This document shows positions 43,701-51,729 of a stretch of DNA of 64,000 nucleotides, in pieces. The stretch is taken from NCBI GenBank assembly GCA_041741415.1, contig JBGSKC010000036.1, positions 62,001 to 126,000 of the forward strand, read 5' to 3'. Position numbers and translations under genes: made by a program. This DNA comes from JANQTF01 sp041741415. Its GTDB lineage: Bacteria; Bacteroidota; Bacteroidia; J057. The notes below the pieces were generated by a model, which was not told the DNA's origin, made no database searches, and worked only from the letters and a program-made list of their open reading frames with translations. Position 1 is the stretch's first letter. Each line of letters opens with the position of its first letter.

Positions 43701-44342
43701 CTATCTCCCGTCCCAAACCGGCACACCCAGAAACTCTCCGAGCTTCGTCGCGTCGCGGTCGATTTGCTCGGTGCTGCCATGGTCCACCACGTTGATGCGG
43801 CGGCCATCCTGCAGCACAAGGTTCAGCTCGTAGCTTTCGTAAGATCCGTTTTTGCTGCTCACCCTTTCTGTGAGCAGCTGAATGGCGGCAATGTCATCAA
43901 TCCGGCACCAAACACCTTCCGGCTCCTGACCTCCTGAGAAATCAGGACGATGCTTTTTCCAGAACAGGCCGTCGGTGCGGTCAAAAATGATGTCCTCATC
44001 AAAAGTCCGGTACATCCAGATCCCGACGGCCAAAAACAGGGCTCCAAATGGTGCCATGATGAGGGCTGGCATCAGGTCAGTTCCTGCCAGCATAAACAGG
44101 CCAATGACCATGACAATAAAGCCAATGAAGCCAAATGCTCCTGCAAATAGCCGCGCCCCGGCAGTGGAGGCAAACACCACGCGGTCGTGCGACACCGACT
44201 CCAGGTGGTGGGTTTTGAAATTGGCGCCGCCGGGTTTCAGCGGTGACCAGTTTACCTCAAAAGTTTGGCCTTTAGCCGGGCCAAATGCCCCTGATGGAAA
44301 TTGCGCTGCACTTGAGTTTATGGAAATCATGACTGGTTTCAT
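43701..44342 (-). CDS. Two-helix membrane protein of unknown function
   Basis: A 213-residue protein with two adjacent membrane helices (about residues 65-85, FAGAFGFIGFIVMVIGLFML, and about 92-110, MAPFGALFLAVGIWMY). The N-terminal cytoplasmic part and the C-terminal ~100 residues (IDDIAAIQLLTERV, YELNLVLQDGRRINVVDHG) have a strand pattern like PH-like bacterial membrane proteins. No family is certain. The start could be Met1 or Met5. The gene stands alone, divergent from the lipocalin-like gene. Confidence 0.65.
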   Translation of the reverse strand: MKPVMISINSSAAQFPSGAFGPAKGQTFEVNWSPLKPGGANFKTHHLESVSHDRVVFASTAGARLFAGAFGFIGFIVMVIGLFMLAGTDLMPALIMAPFGALFLAVGIWMYRTFDEDIIFDRTDGLFWKKHRPDFSGGQEPEGVWCRIDDIAAIQLLTERVSSKNGSYESYELNLVLQDGRRINVVDHGSTEQIDRDATKLGEFLGVPVWDGR

Positions 44343-44534
44343 GTAAAGGCGAGTGTAACAGAAATTTACGCCAAATTTTCATTTCATTCCTATAAGGTTC
44401 CAGAGATGTCATGCCTGTTCTGCTCAAAATAACGCCTCAACCAAAGGATATTCTGCTTAAACCTGCGTAACTTACCTCCCTAATGGTCTGAAAAACCGCA
44501 ATTCCGCGCACCTATCCCCATCAACCCCTTCCGC

Positions 44535-45278
44535 ATGAAACTGTCAGCACTTTTCCTTTTGCTCAGCTTTATTCTGTTCGGTTTTTTAGAGAATAATCCC
44601 ACAGAAAGCCTTGAAGGCGCCTGGAAACTTGTTGCCGTGGACGGGCAGCCGCTTCCCGGGGGCAGTCCCTCCATGGTCAGGGTCATGTCGGGCTCCTATA
44701 CCATGCTCGCCGTGTACCAGTCTGAAAGCCCCGAATTCGAATATGCCGATGGCGGCAGTTACACATTCGACGGAACTACTTTTTCCTCCACCGTCGATTT
44801 TTCCAGCGACGACTCCAGCATCGTGGGCCTCACCCTCACTGCCCGCGTTGAGCTGAAGGGCGATACCTCCTTTGTGACCTTTCCCGGCACAGGCGATCCC
44901 TCCCGCCAAACCTGGGTTCGCCTCGATGCTGCAGGCACTCCCCTCTCCGGCCACTGGAAAATCCGCGCCCGCGAGCGCGATGGGGTGATGGCCGACATTC
45001 ACCAGACTGGCCCCCGCAAAACAATCAAAATCCTCTCCGGAACCCGCTTTCAGTGGTGCGCCATGAACACCGAAACCAAAGAATTCCTCGGCACAGGGGG
45101 CGGCAGCTACACCTTTGAGGATGGAGAATACAAGGAAAACATCGAGTTTTTCTCCCGCGACAACAGCAGGGTCGGGGCCAGCCTCAGCTTCCAGGGCTGG
45201 GTGGAAGGCAACGACTGGCACCACAAAGGCCTCAGCTCCCGCGGTGAGCCAATCTATGAAATCTGGGCAAGGCAATAA
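44535..45278 (+). CDS. Secreted tandem lipocalin-like protein
   Basis: A 247-residue protein with an uncertain signal peptide (hydrophobic MKLSALFLLLSFILFGFL; no clear cleavage or lipobox). Two homologous halves follow: residues about 26-130 (LEGAWKLVAVDG, SGSYTMLAVY, GGSYTFDG, VDFSSDDSSIVG) and about 137-240 (LSGHWKIRARERD, SGTRFQWCAM, GGSYTFEDGEY, IEFFSRDNSRVG). Each has the G-x-W opening and strand order of small lipocalin-type proteins, which bind hydrophobic ligands. The duplication is old. It is 50 bp ahead of the aldehyde dehydrogenase gene, on the same strand, and may be co-transcribed. Confidence 0.75.
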   Translation: MKLSALFLLLSFILFGFLENNPTESLEGAWKLVAVDGQPLPGGSPSMVRVMSGSYTMLAVYQSESPEFEYADGGSYTFDGTTFSSTVDFSSDDSSIVGLTLTARVELKGDTSFVTFPGTGDPSRQTWVRLDAAGTPLSGHWKIRARERDGVMADIHQTGPRKTIKILSGTRFQWCAMNTETKEFLGTGGGSYTFEDGEYKENIEFFSRDNSRVGASLSFQGWVEGNDWHHKGLSSRGEPIYEIWARQ

Positions 45279-45328
45279 GCCGGATTTTCCCGTTTCTCTC
45301 CTATCTTCGGGGCTCATTCCACCCCACC

Positions 45329-46717
45329 ATGCACCGCTTCCAAACCTACTCCCCCGCCGACGGCAGCCTGTTGTTCGAGCGGGACTATGCCTCCGATGCC
45401 CGCATCGAAACAACGCTCCAGCAGGCCAGCCAGGCCCGCCAGCTTTGGCGCAGCAGCTCCGTCGCCGAGCGAAAAGCCCTGTGCGAAGCCGTTGTCTCCC
45501 ATCTCGAAGGCCGCGCAGCTACCCTGGGTGAGGAGTTGTCCTGGCAAATGGGTCGCCCCGTTCGCTACACCCCCAACGAGCTCCTGCTGGGCTTTCAGGA
45601 GCGGGCCCGCTACATGATCGGGATTGCTGAGGAGGCCCTCCAGCCTGTTGTGCCTGCCCCGGTGGAAGGGTTCAGGCGCTTCATCCGGCGCGAGCCGCTG
45701 GGAACAGTGCTGGTGCTCGCCCCCTGGAATTACCCTTATCTCACCGCTGTCAACGCCATCATCCCGGCGATCCTGGCCGGCAATGCTGTGATTCTCAAGC
45801 ATGCCCAGCAAACAGCCCTCGTGGCGGAACGCTTCGCCGAGGCTTTTGCGGCAGCGGGTGCCCCCGCCGGGTTGTTTCAAATCCTCCACCTCTCCCACCC
45901 CCAGGTGGCCGGCCTTATCGGAGATCCGCGAATTGATTTTGTGGCCTTCACAGGCTCCGTGCCCGGCGGAAAAGCCATTCAGGAAGCCGTTTCCAGGCGT
46001 TTTACAATCGCCGGACTCGAGCTCGGCGGCAAGGACCCTGCCTATGTGCGGGAAGATGCTGATCTGGCAAATGCAGTGGAAAATCTGGTGGATGGCGCCT
46101 TCTTCAACTCCGGCCAGTCCTGCTGCGGCATCGAGCGGATTTATGTGCACCAAAGCCTGTTCGACCGCTTTGTGGAAGGCTTTGTCGAATTAACAAACAC
46201 ATACACCCTCGGTCACCCGCTCGACCCCGCCTCTACCCTCGGCCCTATGGTGCGGAACGGCGCAGCAGACTTTGTCCGGCAGCAAATTGAGGAAGCTATT
46301 TCCCTGGGAGCCAGGCCCTTGATTGACCAGAGCCGTTTTCCTGCCCATCAGCCCGGAAGCCCCTACCTTGCGCCTCAGGTTCTGGTGGGAGTTCACCACC
46401 GCATGGCTGTGATGACGGAAGAGAGTTTTGGCCCTGTTGTGGGCATCATGCCGGTGAGCAGCGACGCAGAGGCTGTTCGCCTGATGAACGACAGCCGCTA
46501 TGGCCTCACTGCGTCCATCTGGACGACCGACCAGGAGGCAGCGCTGGCCATCGGCGATCAGATCGAAACAGGCACCCTGTTCATGAACCGCTGCGACTAC
46601 CTTGATCCCGGGCTTGCCTGGACGGGGGTAAAAGACAGCGGCCGCGGCTACACCCTGTCTGTGCTGGGTTTTGAGGCCCTCACCCGCCCGAAATCATTTC
46701 ATCTGCGGCTGGGATAA
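45329..46717 (+). CDS. NAD(P)-dependent aldehyde dehydrogenase
   Basis: A 462-residue cytoplasmic enzyme, the usual length for the succinate-semialdehyde-like branch. It has the fold motif APWNYP (about 131-136), the general base Glu231 (GLELGGKDPAYV), and the catalytic Cys265 in NSGQSCCGIERIYV. It oxidises aldehydes to carboxylates with NAD(P)+; the substrate is not set by sequence. The N-terminus MHRFQTYSPADGSLL matches family starts. It probably shares a transcript with the upstream lipocalin-like gene and ends 9 bp from the convergent apbE gene. Confidence 0.93.
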   Translation: MHRFQTYSPADGSLLFERDYASDARIETTLQQASQARQLWRSSSVAERKALCEAVVSHLEGRAATLGEELSWQMGRPVRYTPNELLLGFQERARYMIGIAEEALQPVVPAPVEGFRRFIRREPLGTVLVLAPWNYPYLTAVNAIIPAILAGNAVILKHAQQTALVAERFAEAFAAAGAPAGLFQILHLSHPQVAGLIGDPRIDFVAFTGSVPGGKAIQEAVSRRFTIAGLELGGKDPAYVREDADLANAVENLVDGAFFNSGQSCCGIERIYVHQSLFDRFVEGFVELTNTYTLGHPLDPASTLGPMVRNGAADFVRQQIEEAISLGARPLIDQSRFPAHQPGSPYLAPQVLVGVHHRMAVMTEESFGPVVGIMPVSSDAEAVRLMNDSRYGLTASIWTTDQEAALAIGDQIETGTLFMNRCDYLDPGLAWTGVKDSGRGYTLSVLGFEALTRPKSFHLRLG

Positions 46718-46726
46718 CTTACGCTT

Positions 46727-47755
46727 TCAGGGTTTTTTGCCGCCAATGTTGAGGTCGGTGTCCGGATAAGCATCTGCCGAAAAAGCCTCCAGCACAAGCC
46801 CGCTGCTGGCCACAACCCGCAGGTCGTCCGTCACAAGCAGGCATTCCACCCCTTTCAACTGCTCCACAAGGGCCAGCGCCTCTGTTTCTCCCAGCACAAA
46901 CAAGGCTGTGGCGAGGGCATCTGCGGCCTCCGCAAAGGGAGCCACCACCGTTACACTTCGCAATCCCTCTGCCGGCCAGCCGGTTCGGGGGTCGATGATA
47001 TGGGCGTAGCGCCTGCCCTTGAGGAAAGCGTAGCGTTCGTAATTGCCTGAGGTCACCACGGCCTGGTCTCCCGGAACCAGGGTCGCAAGGATGCGATCGG
47101 GCCGGAAAGGATCGGCGATGCTGATGCGCCATGGCTTTCCCGGCGATTCCTCGCCCCAGCAAATCAGGTCGCCACCCGCGTTCACAACCCCGGAAGCAAA
47201 GCCCCGCTCCAGCAACACGGCTTTGGCCCTGTCGGCAGCATACCCTTTCCCGATCGCGCCGAAGCTCATTTTCATGCCCGCCTCGCTGAGGAAAATGCTG
47301 CTGCTTTCTCTGTTCAACTGAATCTTGCGGTAATCAATCAGGTGCACTGATGCTGCCACAGCCGCTGAATCCGGGAGCGAGGTCATGGTTCCGTCAAATT
47401 TCCAGATCTGGCTGATGCCGGCAAAGGTGATGTCAAATGCGCCACCAGTCAGCTCCGACACCCTGATGGCCCTGGCCACGAGGTCAAACAGTTTCTTGTC
47501 CACAACAACAGGAACCACCCCTGCCTGCCGGTTGACTTCGGAGGTCTGGGAAGTTGGTTGCCAGGAGGAAATGAGCGCTTCGATGCGGGCTACTTCGGCA
47601 TCAGCGGCATGAAGGGCAGCCATTGCCTGGGAGGAGTCTGGCCCAGCCACAGTATACACAAAGCCAGATCCCATTCGATGGGAGCTCAGGAGCCAAACCT
47701 TGGCTTGAAGTGGCCAGACTAGCCAGAAAAGGGGCAGCAAAGCGAGGAACTTCAT
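46727..47755 (-). CDS. apbE: FAD:protein FMN transferase
   Basis: A 342-residue exported ApbE with a signal peptide (MKFLALLPLFWLVWPLQA). A longer frame to 47944 is rejected, as it overlaps the previous gene and lacks a signal. Motifs: GGAFDIT, HIIDPRTG (252-259), and the Mg-binding Asp279 / Thr283 (AADALATAL). In the usual D-x-G-x3-K-G motif the Asp is replaced by Ser164 (SFGAIGKG); Lys170-Gly171 is kept. ApbE covalently attaches FMN to Thr/Ser of target proteins outside the cytoplasm. The start overlaps the stop of the upstream barrel gene (ATGA). Confidence 0.93.
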   Translation of the reverse strand: MKFLALLPLFWLVWPLQAKVWLLSSHRMGSGFVYTVAGPDSSQAMAALHAADAEVARIEALISSWQPTSQTSEVNRQAGVVPVVVDKKLFDLVARAIRVSELTGGAFDITFAGISQIWKFDGTMTSLPDSAAVAASVHLIDYRKIQLNRESSSIFLSEAGMKMSFGAIGKGYAADRAKAVLLERGFASGVVNAGGDLICWGEESPGKPWRISIADPFRPDRILATLVPGDQAVVTSGNYERYAFLKGRRYAHIIDPRTGWPAEGLRSVTVVAPFAEAADALATALFVLGETEALALVEQLKGVECLLVTDDLRVVASSGLVLEAFSADAYPDTDLNIGGKKP

Positions 47756-48414
47756 AGCCGGGCAGTGGTTGGGAACTGGTAGCGAATGCCGAACCGGATG
47801 TCGAGGCTGTGGGTGTGGATCTGCTCCTGAGTGAGGCTGTTGGGCGAATCGCTTCGCCAGAGGTGGACATACTGAGGTTTGACCCAGAGGCTGAGCCCTG
47901 GTGCGAGGGTCCAGCTGAGGTCGAGGCCTGGGGCAAACATCCAAGGCATGCCGAGGCGGTTCCAGGCGGGATGGATGGTGTTACTTCTAAAAGTTCCCAG
48001 CCGGATTCCCGGCCTCAGCTCCACCTTGCGGCGGTGTTTCAGGTGCCAGGAGGCCGAAAACCAGACAGCGTCGAAGCGGAGCTTTTCGCCCTCCGGTGCC
48101 ACGCGATAGCGGTTTCGGGCACCCCGGCGATCGTCGCCAGCGATCATGATTTCATCGAACATGAGCGTATGGGCATAGCCGAGGCCTAGCCCCAGCCTGT
48201 TTATTTGCCAGAACAATTCCCCTTCCACCGGCACCAGCAAAGAAACATAAGTGCGGTCATAGCGAAATGCAGAGGCAGGATCAGCCGGGTTCATTCCCTG
48301 GCGGTAGAGCATCCAGCCCACTGCCGGGCCTCCCCCCAGCTGAATACCAGGTTGAGCCAGGAGGCCGCCGCCTGCCAGGCCGCAGAGCAGCAACAGACTA
48401 ATGATTCGGAGCAT
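47752..48414 (-). CDS. Outer-membrane barrel-like protein in the ApbE operon
   Basis: A 220-residue protein with a signal peptide (LLLLCGLAGGGLLAQ, cut near residue 20) and long beta strands rich in Arg and aromatic residues (LGLGLGYAHTLMFDEIM, LRFDAVWFSASWHLKHRR, ELRPGIRLGTFRSN, LSWTLAPGLSLWVKPQYVHLW), ending LDIRFGIRYQFPTTARL. It is in the position that in other Bacteroidota is held by DUF3570 barrels, between a thioredoxin and ApbE. I cannot assign the family. It overlaps the thioredoxin stop by 17 bp and the ApbE start by 4 bp. Confidence 0.75.
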   Translation of the reverse strand: MLRIISLLLLCGLAGGGLLAQPGIQLGGGPAVGWMLYRQGMNPADPASAFRYDRTYVSLLVPVEGELFWQINRLGLGLGYAHTLMFDEIMIAGDDRRGARNRYRVAPEGEKLRFDAVWFSASWHLKHRRKVELRPGIRLGTFRSNTIHPAWNRLGMPWMFAPGLDLSWTLAPGLSLWVKPQYVHLWRSDSPNSLTQEQIHTHSLDIRFGIRYQFPTTARL

Positions 48415-48856
48415 GGCTTGTCATGAGCGCCTGAAGGTGAGCAACATAGGCTTCCGGGCCGCCGGGGCGATAGCCGGTTTCAGCCAGCACTTCCCCGTTT
48501 GCATTGAGCCAGAGAACCAGCGGAAAGGCTCCTTCCGGGTTGTAGCGCCGGGCCAGTTCCTCCCAATGAGCGCGGAGGGCAGGTTCGGCCTGATGGGCCT
48601 TTTTGCGTGGAAAATCAGCCAGCAGCAGCACACAGGAGGAGTCGGCAAAGGCCGCAAAAGCAGGCTGGTCGAACACCTCGCGGCGCAACTGGATGCAGGG
48701 TTTGCACCAGTCGGATCCAGAGAACACCAGCAGCACGGGCACCTGGCGGTCCGTGGAAAGGGCTTGAGCCTCCTCCCAGGTTGATAGCCAGGGTGCCTGT
48801 GCAGGAGCCATCAGCGGAAATATAGCCGTCAGGATAATCAGGGCTGTTTTCAGCAT
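48398..48856 (-). CDS. Secreted thioredoxin-family protein (CKPC)
   Basis: A 152-residue protein with a signal peptide (MLKTALIILTAIFPLMAPAQ) and a thioredoxin_7-type domain with active site CKPC (Cys51, Cys54 in FSGSDWCKPCIQLRR) and a GAFPLVLWL cis-Pro loop. It is probably a periplasmic thiol-disulfide enzyme. It is the first gene of the Trx / barrel / ApbE operon (48856 to 46727); the three overlap, so they are expressed together and likely serve one extracytoplasmic electron-transfer process. Confidence 0.88.
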   Translation of the reverse strand: MLKTALIILTAIFPLMAPAQAPWLSTWEEAQALSTDRQVPVLLVFSGSDWCKPCIQLRREVFDQPAFAAFADSSCVLLLADFPRKKAHQAEPALRAHWEELARRYNPEGAFPLVLWLNANGEVLAETGYRPGGPEAYVAHLQALMTSHAPNH

Positions 48857-49109
48857 GAGTATGTGACTTGTTGAATACCGGTAAGATAACGGTTTGCGCC
48901 CGCCGATGGTGGATGAGTCGCTTTATTTGCCTCGAATTCCGCACATTTGCTCTCTCAAAAGTAAGGTCTTACGACGCGAAAAACTTGCGGGCTTTGAGAA
49001 TGATGGCGGATGGAATGGGATTTTCTCAGACGGGGTGTTACCTTCCCAGCTTGAAGGATGCCTCGGCAGAAGCGAGCGTAGGAAATACCTTTACCTGAGA
49101 AACGACGAC

Positions 49110-49874
49110 ATGAGAAAAAATTGGTTTTGGCTTGTGCTGCTTGCCTCTGCATGCCAGCAGGCGCCCGGCACAACCGCCGTGCCGGAGGCCCCACCCCCGC
49201 AGGTGAGTTATCGGCAGGCAGTGGTGGTACTAAGCGAAGGCTGGGACAGCCTTCAGGCGACGTTGTATGTCCTGGAAAAAGCTGATAGCAGCTGGAAGGT
49301 CCTGCAGCAACACCCTGCAGTGGTGGGGCAAAAAGGACTGGGATGGGGAATCGGGCTCAGCGATTTTCGCCAGCATCCCGGGCCGACAAAAAAAGAAGGC
49401 GATAAAAAATCGCCGGCAGGCGTTTTTTCCTTCGGCGAAGCCTTTGGCTATTCGCCACCGGCAAGTCTGCCGCCCCTCAAATGGACCTACCAGCAAATTA
49501 TTTGGGAAACCCAGTGCATCGAAGACGTGGAATCTGCCCACTACAACCAGATTGTGCTGGAAACTGACCCTGAAAAAGACTGGGAGCAGGCCGACAGGAT
49601 GGCGCGCAAGGACGATCTCTACGAGTTGGGCATGTTTGTGAACCACAACGTGGACCCGGCGGAGCCAGGATCGGGGAGCTGCATTTTCCTTCACCTCTGG
49701 CGATCAGAGAAGGAGGGCACCCTCGGCTGCACAGCCATGGCCCGCGACCAGATGGTGGAACTCCTGCAATGGATGGATCCGGCCAAGCAACCTGTGCTGG
49801 TTCAGGTACCGCGGGAAGCCTATTCGTTGATCTCTGGCGAATGGGGACTGCCTGCCGACCTGGCTGCAAAATAG
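49110..49874 (+). CDS. Lipoprotein with L,D-transpeptidase (YkuD)-like domain
   Basis: A 254-residue lipoprotein (LLASAC, Cys15). The ATG at 49110 starts the signal; a longer upstream frame is rejected. The C-terminal domain has the YkuD-type active site His195 (FLHLW) … Gly-Cys207 (TLGCTAM), and a conserved DKKSPAGVFSFGEAFGY earlier segment. Such enzymes form or trim 3-3 crosslinks or lipoprotein links in peptidoglycan. The usual SHGC is TLGC here. It stands alone; upstream lies the divergent thioredoxin operon. Confidence 0.85.
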   Translation: MRKNWFWLVLLASACQQAPGTTAVPEAPPPQVSYRQAVVVLSEGWDSLQATLYVLEKADSSWKVLQQHPAVVGQKGLGWGIGLSDFRQHPGPTKKEGDKKSPAGVFSFGEAFGYSPPASLPPLKWTYQQIIWETQCIEDVESAHYNQIVLETDPEKDWEQADRMARKDDLYELGMFVNHNVDPAEPGSGSCIFLHLWRSEKEGTLGCTAMARDQMVELLQWMDPAKQPVLVQVPREAYSLISGEWGLPADLAAK

Positions 49875-50034
49875 TTTCAAGGAGCATTCATCTAATTCAA
49901 CCCGTTATCCTCCACCGTTTACCCCGACAGAACAGCCGTTCGTGCGATTTGGCCCCGGGAAGCAGGTTTCCGGCAATATATTTGTATGAACAAGCAAGGA
50001 ACGCGGTGCGTAAGCAGCTAAAAATCGCGAAAAC

Positions 50035-50214
50035 ATGTATCGCATTCGAAAATCGCCGGAAGGCTGGACGATCAGGAACACAGTGACAGGCGCTGTGAAG
50101 TTGTTGAATGAGCCGGAGGTGGAAAATTTATTGAACGAATTTCCTCATCTGCGCACCAGCACCACAGTGACCTACTTCAGAAACGAGGTGAGATCCATTC
50201 AGGACTTGCCTTAG
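50035..50214 (+). CDS. 59-residue protein of unknown function
   Basis: A short frame from ATG 50035 to TAG at 50212-50214, starting MYRIRKSPEGWTIRNTVTG and ending VRSIQDLP. It has no signal peptide and a balanced, charged composition with coding-like codon use. A terminator follows 65 bp later. It sits between the L,D-transpeptidase-like gene and the GH130 gene. The function is unknown; small conserved proteins of this sort are common in the phylum. Confidence 0.55.
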   Translation: MYRIRKSPEGWTIRNTVTGAVKLLNEPEVENLLNEFPHLRTSTTVTYFRNEVRSIQDLP

Positions 50215-50278
50215 CCCAGACAGCGGCCTCGCCGCACGTACAGCATAATGTTTTTTCATGGTGTTTGTTTGGGTTTGG

Positions 50279-50309
50279 ACCGCTCCTTTACCGGAGCGGT
50301 TTCTTTTTG
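50279..50309 (+). terminator. Intrinsic terminator
   Basis: Stem ACCGCTCC/GGAGCGGT with loop TTTACC is followed by TTTCTTTTTG, 65 bp after the 59-residue gene and 20 bp before the end of the convergent GH130 gene. Confidence 0.8.
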
Positions 50310-50328
50310 TCCATCAATCACCTCATTT

Positions 50329-51432
50329 TCAAGGCATTTTCTCCCAAACAGCAAGGCCCACAAAGGAATCTGCGGTGCCGTAGTAGAGAAACCACTTTCC
50401 CTGGAAATACACCAGCCCTTCCGCGAAGGTGGTGCCTGCCTTGTACTGTCCCGTTGTTTCGTGGGGGAGAGTTGGCTTCAAAAACGGCGCATCAGAGCGG
50501 GACACAACAGTTCTGAGGTTTTGAGGGTCAAAGATCACCCTGCCAACCGAGTAGGTTCCGGTTGGCAGGTCCGGGGTGGCGCGGCTGGAATCGTTGCTGT
50601 TCTTGCCATTATACACCAGCACAATTCCTTCGTCGGTAAGCATGGCAGGCGGGCCGCATTCGGTGAGGTCGCTGTCAAAAAAGCCGTTTCGCGGCGCAAT
50701 GAGGTAAGCGAGCCCGCCGTCAGCATCCAGCCCGGGATACCAGTCAATGAGGTTGTCGGACCAGGCGAGGTTCACGCCGTGTTCGCCCCAGTACATCCAG
50801 TATTTTCCGTCTATGCGGGCAGCGACCATCTGGCCATTGTGCTGGCGGGTAAGGATGGAGCCTGATTTGCTGGCCATGTCTTTGAATTTCCCCTCCCAGG
50901 CGCGGGCGAAGGCCGGGCCCTGCTTGTCCCAGGTCAGCAGGTCGCGGGAAAAGGCGATGGACAGCCGGGGGGTTTGGTAGTTCCAGGAGGTATAGGCCAT
51001 GACATAGAGCCCCTCTTCAGTAACGACAACGCGGGGGTCTTCGCAGCCACCCGGCGCATCATACCGGGCAAAGCCGTCGGGCTGCGGGTAAAGAACCGGG
51101 GTGGGATATTTGGTAAAATGAATGCCGTCGCTGCTTTCAGCCAGGCCGATGCGCGAGGTTCTACCGCCAAGGTGGGCGGCGGGGTTGTCTTCGCTGCGGT
51201 ATAGAAGCATGATTTTGCCGTCCTTCACGATGGCAGCGGGGTTGAAAACATCGGCTTTTTGCCAGGCAACTGTGTTCTGTTTGAGCGGGCAAAAGAAGGT
51301 GAAGGAGGAATCAGCGCGGAGAATGGGGTTTTCTGCTGGCTTGACGAAGCCGCTGACAGGGAAAATAAATGACGGCTGCGCAGGAGGTTGGCAGGCTGTG
51401 AGAATGAGGCAGGAGAGTAAGAGAAGGCGCAT
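50329..51432 (-). CDS. GH130-type beta-mannoside hydrolase/phosphorylase lipoprotein
   Basis: A 367-residue lipoprotein (ILTAC, Cys14). The five-bladed beta-propeller of GH130 is indicated by NPILRADSS, the WQKADVFNPAAIVKDGKIML strand, SRIGLAESSDGIHF, GGCEDPRVV (Glu131-Asp132, the position of the catalytic Asp), GPPAMLTDEGIVLVYNG, and TTFAEGLVYF then LYYGTADS. GH130 enzymes act on beta-mannosides as phosphorylases or hydrolases; the lipid anchor suggests surface or periplasmic hydrolysis. The start ATG is at 51432. The gene is alone and is convergent with the small 59-residue gene. Confidence 0.85.
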   Translation of the reverse strand: MRLLLLSCLILTACQPPAQPSFIFPVSGFVKPAENPILRADSSFTFFCPLKQNTVAWQKADVFNPAAIVKDGKIMLLYRSEDNPAAHLGGRTSRIGLAESSDGIHFTKYPTPVLYPQPDGFARYDAPGGCEDPRVVVTEEGLYVMAYTSWNYQTPRLSIAFSRDLLTWDKQGPAFARAWEGKFKDMASKSGSILTRQHNGQMVAARIDGKYWMYWGEHGVNLAWSDNLIDWYPGLDADGGLAYLIAPRNGFFDSDLTECGPPAMLTDEGIVLVYNGKNSNDSSRATPDLPTGTYSVGRVIFDPQNLRTVVSRSDAPFLKPTLPHETTGQYKAGTTFAEGLVYFQGKWFLYYGTADSFVGLAVWEKMP

Positions 51433-51729
51433 GAGGGGGAAGTTTCAGGCAAAGAGCAGATTATTCAGGAAAAACAGGCTGTTTACGGCTGAAAAGAAAG
51501 AGGAACCTGGCCTGCATTTTTCGGATTGATAGGAGCAAGGCTGTTTTTCGGGCTCCTCCCCTCCCTTTTTTGTGCTGCAAATGCGCAGGTAGCGGCATTG
51601 CGAAGCAAAAATGAACGAAATACAAGAACACATTACACCTGTAAAAAAGTAAAGATTTTTGAAATAGATGAGCATCAGAATGTTTTGAGATTTGATACAC
51701 CAAATTATCTACTTCCAAATTCGATCTCC

